NCBI GenBank assembly: GCA_007116765.1
Contig: SKHV01000255.1
Location: 1-7,063, forward strand
Length of the DNA: 7,063 bases
From: Prolixibacteraceae bacterium
GTDB lineage: Bacteria > Bacteroidota > Bacteroidia > Bacteroidales > Prolixibacteraceae
Direction of reading: 5' to 3'
Both the position numbers and the translations under genes were made by a program. Position 1 is the first letter of the stretch, and each line of letters opens with the position of its first letter. The notes under the pieces are model-generated. The model did no database searches and was not told the origin of the DNA. It saw only the letters and a list, made by a program, of their open reading frames with translations. Below are positions 1-5,024 of this stretch, in pieces.

Positions 1-455
1 ACCTGTAGTATTTTCACCATGGCAAGATTCACCCAGGCAATTACCACGGTATTCATTATTACCCCAATATATACTGCCCTGAACCCACGTAAGAAACGTG
101 CAGCCTTACCCGAATATCGAATACTCACAAATTCAGCATCGGTTAGAATATTGGCACGACGCCAAAGCCTGGCAAAGAAAAACACGGTGAGCATACCTCC
201 AAACAACATGTTCCACCACAACCAGTTTCCGGCAATCCCGTTTTGAGCAACCAACTCGGTTACTGCCAGCGGTGTATCGGCAGCAAAAGTGGTTGCCACC
301 ATGCTGGTGCCGGCAATGTACCACGGCAGCTTGCGCCCACTCAGAAAAAAGTCACCAGTGCTACGTCCAGCCCTACGCGACATGTAAATACCAATACCCA
401 TGCTTACTACCAGGTACGAAAATATTATCAGCCAGTCAATTAGATTCAAATACAT
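1..455 (-). CDS. Sodium:solute symporter (SSS family), N-terminal part, cut by window edge
   Basis: The frame opens with ATG at 455-453 and stays open to base 1, giving 151 residues of a protein that continues outside the window; SSS members are usually about 450-600 residues. Visible are a first membrane helix (about residues 6-24), the motif STGDFFLSGRKLPWY (32-46), a second hydrophobic segment with TSMVATTFAADTPLAV (50-65), then NWLWW (77-81) and a hydrophobic stretch to about residue 97, a charged loop (RLWRRANILTDAEF), and another hydrophobic segment near 128-150. The SGRxLPWY and ATTFAADTP signatures are typical of SSS symporters, inner-membrane proteins that use the sodium gradient to import sugars, amino acids or organic acids. 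The substrate cannot be read from this part. The gene follows the GH43 gene by 75 bases on the same strand, so import of the sugar that enzyme releases is a reasonable inference. No strong ribosome binding site is seen, as is common in Bacteroidota. Confidence 0.88.
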   Translation of the reverse strand, partial: MYLNLIDWLIIFSYLVVSMGIGIYMSRRAGRSTGDFFLSGRKLPWYIAGTSMVATTFAADTPLAVTELVAQNGIAGNWLWWNMLFGGMLTVFFFARLWRRANILTDAEFVSIRYSGKAARFLRGFRAVYIGVIMNTVVIAWVNLAMVKILQ

Positions 456-530
456 ATGTATGCTTTTCCTGAAAAGTTCAATTCGAAATATAATTATTTT
501 TTATGAAGCAGTGAAGGAAAAGATTTATTA

Positions 531-1541
531 TTAGTCTCCCATCTCTTGTCTGAAATCGGGAAAACCGTTCTCGTCCCAGTGTAAAACCCTGACCCGTGTA
601 TGGCGGTTTGGGTCGCCAAGTGAATGGCCTTCAATATCCTTATAATCACGCGCATGATAAACCACGAGATCAGTCTTACCATCTTCGGCAACTGTAAAGC
701 TGTTGTGACCCGGGCCGAAGCGATTTACTTCAGCATTAGTATAAAAAACCGGCTCTGGTAGTTTATTCCACGATTCGGCTTCAAGCAAATCGTCATCTTC
801 ATTGATCCAGAGCAAGCCCATAGCATAAGTATGGTCGGTTGCACTAGCCGAAAAAGTGATGAATATTTTTCCATTTCGTTTAAGTACTGCTGCACCTTCG
901 TTTACATTATACGTATGCCGCTCCCACTCGTATTCGGGTTCAGTAATTACTACCTGCGGTCCATATAAAGTGAGTGGGTTTTTCATTTTTGAAATAATCA
1001 AACCTGAATTAATTTCGGAACCGGTTCTTTCGGCCCACACATAATAGTGTTCGCCTTTATGCTCAAATACCGTTGCATCGAGCGCAAAAGCATCTCTTTC
1101 GGTATGTATTTGTCCCTCCTCAACCCATGTGCCTTGTGTAGGGTCTTCTGAAGTGTTTGAAAGTGCAAACATTCGAATTTTCCATTGGTCTTCGGAATGA
1201 CCTGCCGCGAAATAAATATACCATATACCGTCAATGCGATGCAGCTCGGGAGCCCAAATATGATTGGTCATTGGTCCGCTCTCGTGTTGGTGCCATACTT
1301 CAATCGGTTCAGCAGAGGCCAAATCGTTAATGGTTTCGGCTTTACGCAATTCTATACGGTCGAATGTTGGCACTGTGGCAATAAAATAATAAGCACCACA
1401 TTCAGCCTTATGTATCCACGGATCGGCACGCTGCGTGACTAAAGGGTTATTATAGCTGATCTCTTTTGCTGTACAAGCTCCAAGTAATGATACTGCCGCC
1501 AGTAACATTGCAGTCAATAATTGTCTTACTGTTTTATTCAT
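531..1541 (-). CDS. Glycoside hydrolase family 43 lipoprotein, probable alpha-L-arabinofuranosidase
   Basis: This 336-residue protein starts with a lipoprotein signal peptide: basic N-terminus, hydrophobic core, and lipobox LGAC (residues 20-23) with Cys23 as the lipidated residue. The mature part is one five-bladed beta-propeller catalytic domain (about 30-330). Expected GH43 residues are present: Asp40 in RADPW (general base), Asp155 in FALDATVF (pKa modulator) and Glu215 in NVNEGAAV (general acid). HIWAPELHRIDGIWYIYFAA (94-113) and His279 in GPGHNSF also fit the family, as does the C-terminal RHTRVRVLHWDENGFPDF (313-330). GH43 enzymes are inverting arabinofuranosidases, xylosidases or arabinanases; the RADPW...FDRIELRKA pattern recalls exo-acting arabinofuranosidase-like members, but the substrate is inferred. 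There is no carbohydrate-binding module. KE at mature positions 4-5 could be a weak surface-export signal, so a periplasmic or outer-membrane location is open. It is the first gene of a likely operon with the symporter; no SusC/SusD pair is visible. Confidence 0.9.
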   Translation of the reverse strand: MNKTVRQLLTAMLLAAVSLLGACTAKEISYNNPLVTQRADPWIHKAECGAYYFIATVPTFDRIELRKAETINDLASAEPIEVWHQHESGPMTNHIWAPELHRIDGIWYIYFAAGHSEDQWKIRMFALSNTSEDPTQGTWVEEGQIHTERDAFALDATVFEHKGEHYYVWAERTGSEINSGLIISKMKNPLTLYGPQVVITEPEYEWERHTYNVNEGAAVLKRNGKIFITFSASATDHTYAMGLLWINEDDDLLEAESWNKLPEPVFYTNAEVNRFGPGHNSFTVAEDGKTDLVVYHARDYKDIEGHSLGDPNRHTRVRVLHWDENGFPDFRQEMGD

Positions 1542-1627
1542 TTCTCATTTTTTTAAATTATCTATACCTCTTATTATGTGTTGATTTACGGATATATTCG
1601 ATACATAGGGCGTTAAATCTGATTCAA

Positions 1628-1655
1628 CAAAAATAAGCGGACATAATTAAGCAAA
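1628..1655 (-). promoter_or_regulatory. Candidate Bacteroidota promoter for the GH43 cassette
   Basis: On the minus strand, bases 1635-1628 read TATTTTTG, a full match to the Bacteroidota -7 consensus TAnnTTTG. A TTTG lies upstream at 1655-1652, but the gap is 16 bases, shorter than the usual 19-21 or so; another TTTG at 1663-1660 gives 24. Transcription would begin near 1620-1625 and leave a leader of about 80 bases before the ATG at 1541. The -7 match is seen; promoter function is inferred and the imperfect spacing lowers confidence. Confidence 0.35.
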
Positions 1656-1744
1656 GGTTCAAAATATGATAAAGATTTATGAAAATTAGATATTTTATAT
1701 GCTCTAAAAAATATTTCCATACCAATTAAATACTCGACTGCCCT

Positions 1745-1766
1745 ACAAGAATAAAAAATCTCTTGT
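1745..1766. repeat. Short inverted repeat in the divergent intergenic region
   Basis: ACAAGA (1745-1750) and TCTTGT (1761-1766) are perfect inverted copies separated by 10 bases. The spacing of arm centres (16 bases) is not a whole helical turn count of 10.5 or 21, and six-base arms arise by chance in A+T-rich DNA. It could be an operator for either divergent gene, but nothing else supports this. Confidence 0.25.
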
Positions 1767-1841
1767 GATAATTAGGTTTAAATAAAATTAGAAACGAAAT
1801 TTGAAAATCATAAACATGTAAAAATTAAAAACTGCAGGAAA

Positions 1842-2648
1842 ATGATAAAGCTGATTACACCTTCAAAAACTCTTATTGGAATGATACATGTGGCCGCATT
1901 GCCCGGCACACCAAATAGTTCGCTTAGCATGAGCAATATTATTGAACAAGCTCTGGAAGAAAGTCAAGTTTATCTCGATGCCGGTTTTGATGCCTTGATG
2001 ATTGAAAACATGCACGACATCCCCTACCTCAACACCTGCATAGGAGCTGAAATTGTAGCTTCGATGACTGCAATAGCTTGCGAACTCAGAAAGGTTTGCA
2101 GTAAACCTATAGGAATTCAAATACTTGCTGCGGCCAACCAACAGGCTTTGGCAGTTGCAAATGCAGCCGGTCTTGATTTTATTAGAGCCGAAGGTTTTGT
2201 GTATGGCCACCTTGCCGACGAGGGTTACATTGAAAGCTGTGCCGGAGAGCTACTACGCTACCGCAAAGCCATCGGAGCCGAACCTGTTGCGATATTCACC
2301 GATATAAAAAAGAAACACAGCTCGCATGCTCTTACCTCCGACGTATCGCTGGCCGAAACTGTAAAAACTGCTGAATTCTTTATGAGCGATGGAATTATTA
2401 TCACAGGCACCTCAACTGGCAGTGCGGCTCAGATAAGCGAAGTACAAACAGCCCGCCTATCGACCAAGCTCCCTGTAATTGTGGGTTCGGGAATAAATGC
2501 TCAAAACTTGCATTTATACTGGCCTCATTCCGATGCCTTCATTATTGGATCATCGGTAAAAACAAATGGCGACTGGAAAAACAGTGTTGAAAAGAAACTT
2601 GCCATGGAAGTAATGAGCCAAGCCAAGCATTTGAGAAACAACACTTAG
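1842..2648 (+). CDS. BtpA/SgcQ family TIM-barrel protein
   Basis: This 268-residue cytoplasmic protein has no signal peptide or membrane segment and spans the usual full length of the BtpA family. Recognisable blocks in order are LIGMIHVAALPGTP (11-24), DALMIENMHDIPY (50-62), IGIQILAAAN (90-99), FIRAEGFVYGHLADEG (113-128), FTDIKKKHSSHAL (152-164), DGIIITGTSTGS (183-194), PVIVGSGIN (211-219) and FIIGSSVKTNGDW (233-245). The last three resemble C-terminal strands of phosphate-binding TIM barrels. Known members are cyanobacterial BtpA, needed for stable photosystem I, and E. coli SgcQ, from a sugar-phosphotransferase-type cluster; the enzymatic activity of the family is, as far as I know, unsettled. 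A photosynthetic role is excluded in this setting, so a link to sugar metabolism, as with SgcQ, is the better guess, helped by the divergent GH43-symporter pair. Start is the ATG at 1842; AGGA ends only two bases before it, too close to be a good ribosome binding site. Confidence 0.88.
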   Translation: MIKLITPSKTLIGMIHVAALPGTPNSSLSMSNIIEQALEESQVYLDAGFDALMIENMHDIPYLNTCIGAEIVASMTAIACELRKVCSKPIGIQILAAANQQALAVANAAGLDFIRAEGFVYGHLADEGYIESCAGELLRYRKAIGAEPVAIFTDIKKKHSSHALTSDVSLAETVKTAEFFMSDGIIITGTSTGSAAQISEVQTARLSTKLPVIVGSGINAQNLHLYWPHSDAFIIGSSVKTNGDWKNSVEKKLAMEVMSQAKHLRNNT

Positions 2649-2811
2649 GTATTTGATAATGCGATAATAAAAACAATCAAAATTCTACTGAAACGGAAAA
2701 GGAAGAACCTTATTATATCGAATAAATCGGCAACTTTGAAAACATGCACCTGTTTAACCGCATGAGCGAAAACTAAACATTACAGGACGCAAACAATCAT
2801 AAAAACTAAAT
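2649..2811 (+). other. Intergenic gap with a possible short coding remnant
   Basis: The 163-base gap between the BtpA-family and aldehyde dehydrogenase genes has no clear terminator and no promoter I can defend; CAACTTTG at 2731-2738 is one fixed-position mismatch from the -7 consensus but lacks an upstream TTTG. One plus-strand frame (2660-2776) reads like protein apart from a single TAA at 2723-2725: it includes STETEKEEPYYIE before the stop and IGNFENMHLFNRMSEN after it, ending in TAA at 2774-2776. A ten-codon ORF with ATG at 2744 lies in this frame. It may be the eroded 3' end of a lost gene, a leader peptide, or chance. Confidence 0.3.
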
Positions 2812-4191
2812 ATGATGAACGATACAGCAAACGAGACTATTCTCAACATAATTAATTCTCAGAAAGAATTTTATGCCACAGGACAAACCCGAAGTGCAGC
2901 ATTCAGGATTGAAAACCTGAAAAAATTTAAAAAGGCCATAAAACAATACGAAGAGCGAATAAGCGATGCACTTAATACCGATTTACACAAATCGGACAAG
3001 GAGGCATACCTTACCGAAATAAGCATTGTAAATCAAGAAATTGATCTACATATCAAGAAAATTCGTCGCTGGATGAAATCAAAATGGGTATCTACACCTT
3101 TGCATTTATTGCCTTCGAAAAGTCGCATATACTACGAGCCACTTGGGGTTTCGTTAATCATTGCACCCTGGAATTATCCTTTTCAGCTACTCATGAACCC
3201 CCTTGTGGGAGTAATATCGGCCGGTTGCTGTGCAGTTTTAAAACCCTCGCCTTATACTCCAACTGTAGCTTCAGTAATGGAAAATCTCATAAAAGAAACA
3301 TTTCCTGAAAATTACATTAGCATAGCACAGGGTGGTCGAAAGGTGAATACTTTTTTACTGGATCAACACTTCGATGTAATTTTCTACACCGGCAGTCCGG
3401 CAGTTGGCAAGATAGTAATGAAAGCCGCCTCGGAACACCTTACTCCGGTAATACTTGAACTAGGAGGGAAAAGCCCCTGCATTGTAGATAAAGAGGCCAA
3501 TATTGATAGGGCTGCCAAGCGCATAGCCTGGGGAAAAACCATTAACGCCGGGCAAACCTGCATAGCTCCCGATTATGTTTTTGCACACAACGATATTAAA
3601 AACAAATTGATTGAACGCCTGACCTTTCATCTTCGCAATTTTTACGGCGAAAACATAAAAGAAAGCAAGTACTACCCACGCATAGTAAACGATAAAGCTA
3701 TGGAAAGGCTTGAAAAATTAATGAAACACGGCGATATTATGTTTGGAGGCGATTTCGATGCTACTGAACGATTTATTGCCCCTACCATAATCGACAATGT
3801 GAAACCGGAATACCCGGTTATGCAAGAAGAAATATTCGGACCAATTTTACCGATAATGACTTATGAAAACATTAACGAGGCAATTCAATATATTAATGAA
3901 AATGAAAAGCCTTTGGCTTTCTACTATTTTGGGAAAAACCGAAAAGCCAAAGAAGTATTGGCAAAAACTACTTCGGGCGGGGGCTGCATAAACGATACAC
4001 TGATGCACATAACCAACCACAAACTTCCTTTTGGAGGTGTGGGAAACAGCGGAATGGGCAAATATCACGGCTACCAGAGTTTTTTGGCTTTCAGCAATCA
4101 AAGGGCAATAGTTTCTACTCCTACTTTTATCGATATGCCGTTCAAATATGTGCCGTTCAAATTTTTCAACTCAATAAGAAAAATAATCTGA
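2812..4191 (+). CDS. Aldehyde dehydrogenase family protein (class 3 type)
   Basis: This 459-residue protein is a complete NAD(P)-dependent aldehyde dehydrogenase that should oxidise an aldehyde to its carboxylate. Its short length, lacking the N-terminal extension of 480-500-residue classes, and the PLGVSLIIAPWNYPFQL block (110-126) point to the class 3/fatty-aldehyde type. Catalytic features are all present: Asn121 in PWN, the cofactor loop FYTGSPAVGK (191-200), general base Glu216 in LELGGKSP, nucleophile Cys250 in NAGQTCIAPDY, and EEIFGP (339-344). HKLPFGGVGNSGMGKYHG (403-420) is the usual C-terminal signature. The C-terminus has a basic, aromatic tail (PFKYVPFKFFNSIRKII, 443-459) and no predicted membrane helix, so it is probably cytosolic or peripheral. 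The start has two adjacent ATG codons (2812, 2815) that cannot be told apart. It follows the BtpA-family gene by 163 bases; co-transcription is possible. The physiological aldehyde is unknown; a lipid-derived or aromatic aldehyde is typical for the class. Confidence 0.93.
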   Translation: MMNDTANETILNIINSQKEFYATGQTRSAAFRIENLKKFKKAIKQYEERISDALNTDLHKSDKEAYLTEISIVNQEIDLHIKKIRRWMKSKWVSTPLHLLPSKSRIYYEPLGVSLIIAPWNYPFQLLMNPLVGVISAGCCAVLKPSPYTPTVASVMENLIKETFPENYISIAQGGRKVNTFLLDQHFDVIFYTGSPAVGKIVMKAASEHLTPVILELGGKSPCIVDKEANIDRAAKRIAWGKTINAGQTCIAPDYVFAHNDIKNKLIERLTFHLRNFYGENIKESKYYPRIVNDKAMERLEKLMKHGDIMFGGDFDATERFIAPTIIDNVKPEYPVMQEEIFGPILPIMTYENINEAIQYINENEKPLAFYYFGKNRKAKEVLAKTTSGGGCINDTLMHITNHKLPFGGVGNSGMGKYHGYQSFLAFSNQRAIVSTPTFIDMPFKYVPFKFFNSIRKII

Positions 4192-4229
4192 TTTTGAGTA
4201 TCAGTAAAGCAACTATCGTATTTCAATAA

Positions 4230-4272
4230 AAAAGCCATTCAAAAATGTGAAGTATCTTTCTGAATGGCTTTT
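4230..4272. terminator. Bidirectional intrinsic terminator between convergent genes
   Basis: AAAAGCCATTCA (4230-4241) and TGAATGGCTTTT (4261-4272) form a perfect 12-base-pair stem with a 19-base loop. The A-run before the stem and the T-rich stretch after it (to about 4280) provide a U-tract for transcripts in either direction. It lies 38 bases after the stop of the aldehyde dehydrogenase and 46 bases beyond the stop of the oppositely read DUF4494 gene, so it can end both transcripts. Confidence 0.85.
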
Positions 4273-4318
4273 ATTATTTTATGTAAACTGAAACCAAAAA
4301 CAATTTCAATTGAAGAAT

Positions 4319-4891
4319 CTATTCACTCAAAGTAGAATCGTCATCTTCCTCGTAACTATCAATATCTTCAAGCTCTTCACTTTCATCTGATTCGCTTATT
4401 TCGTCCGTATCACTTTCGGCAACTAATGGTTTTCTTTCCACTATTTTATCCTGAAGTTCTTCATCATTATCGTAAGGAAAAACCTCTACAATTGTGCTTA
4501 GTTGCATCGAAGTAGCCACATAGGGTACCAGCATGTAAGCCATGCCGTCCTCTAATCTTTTAAGTGCCTGATTGATATCGTCGGCCATAATCAGAATATA
4601 CTGATTCACTTTTTTCTCTTTTCCTGCTTCTTCATCGACAGTAACAAGGCTAATTTTAGCTTTATACCACCACTCGCCGGTTTCGCCCGGTATTACCTCT
4701 GTGATGTTCGATTTTTTAATGTTCATTACCTGAAACTCGGCACTCGTAATTTCCTGCATTTTTTGAAAAATACGTGCTTCAGCATCGGTAAACGAAATTG
4801 CATCGAGCAAGTAATTATCGTTTACCTTACGTTCGTATCCGCCTTGATCTATTTTAAGGTATTTCACCTTACACTCGTACCATGTTTGCAT
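4319..4891 (-). CDS. DUF4494 domain-containing protein with acidic C-terminal tail
   Basis: This 190-residue protein of unknown function matches my memory of DUF4494, a small cytoplasmic family found in Bacteroidota. The family-like part covers about residues 1-141: WYECKVKYLKID (4-15), YLLDAISFTDAEARI (27-41), the E(F)xVMNIKKSNITEV block (52-66), WWYKAKISLVTVDEEAGKEKK (74-94), a DDINQALKRLEDGM helix (104-117), and IVEVFPY (134-140). The segment from about 155 to the end is different: about 18 of 36 residues are Asp or Glu with many Ser and no Lys or Arg, so it is probably disordered. There is no signal peptide or membrane helix. The ATG at 4891 is used because the family motif starts immediately after it. 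It lies 133 bases downstream of the sensor kinase on the same strand but has its own candidate promoter, so it may be transcribed alone. I know no function for the family. Confidence 0.82.
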   Translation of the reverse strand: MQTWYECKVKYLKIDQGGYERKVNDNYLLDAISFTDAEARIFQKMQEITSAEFQVMNIKKSNITEVIPGETGEWWYKAKISLVTVDEEAGKEKKVNQYILIMADDINQALKRLEDGMAYMLVPYVATSMQLSTIVEVFPYDNDEELQDKIVERKPLVAESDTDEISESDESEELEDIDSYEEDDDSTLSE

Positions 4892-4913
4892 ATTGTTTGT
4901 TTAAATTTAAGGG

Positions 4914-4944
4914 CAAAAATAAATTAATCGACGGGTATTTCAGA
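4914..4944 (-). promoter_or_regulatory. Candidate Bacteroidota promoter for the DUF4494 gene
   Basis: On the minus strand, bases 4921-4914 read TATTTTTG, a full match to the -7 consensus TAnnTTTG, and TCTG at 4944-4941 matches the -33 TTTG in three of four bases with a 19-base gap, which is normal spacing. Transcription would start near 4908-4910, leaving a leader of under 20 bases before the ATG at 4891. A small hairpin (TCAGAA/TTCTGA, 4940-4956, five-base loop) overlaps the -33 box and could be coincidental. Confidence 0.5.
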
Positions 4945-5024
4945 ATGAATTTCTGACTACTTATCAACAATCACACATGCAAATCAGAGATATAGAAAAG
5001 AATATCAAGTAATATTTTTCGCTG

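Larger units (their letters stand above)
1542..1841. other. Divergent intergenic region between the GH43 and BtpA-family genes
   Basis: This 300-base, very A+T-rich stretch separates two genes read in opposite directions. I found no convincing small gene, tRNA or riboswitch in it. It contains a candidate promoter for the GH43 gene on the minus strand (1628-1655) and a short inverted repeat (1745-1766). No clear Bacteroidota -7/-33 pair could be found for the plus-strand gene: GAAATTTG at 1796-1803 matches the -7 pattern with one fixed-position mismatch but has no TTTG at a suitable distance. Confidence 0.6.

Noticed and set aside
133..324. 63-codon open frame on the minus strand, and other frames of 60-75 codons on the plus strand between 19 and 472.
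   Set aside because: They overlap the well-supported symporter frame (1-455), have no recognisable motifs and a composition typical of out-of-frame reading.
856..1442. Open frames of 62-85 codons on both strands within the GH43 gene.
   Set aside because: The GH43 frame carries all catalytic residues; these overlap it without start signals or motifs.
1571..1607. TATGT...ACATA considered as an operator near the GH43 start.
   Set aside because: Only five bases match in each arm with a long spacer, which is expected by chance in A+T-rich DNA.
1863..2210. 115-codon open frame antisense to the BtpA-family gene.
   Set aside because: It lies wholly within a gene with clear family motifs on the other strand and has no recognisable domain; it is an antisense shadow.
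4940..4956. Six-base-pair hairpin TCAGAA/TTCTGA considered as terminator of the kinase gene.
   Set aside because: The stem is short and A+T-rich, it has no T-run on the downstream side, and it overlaps the candidate -33 box of the DUF4494 promoter.
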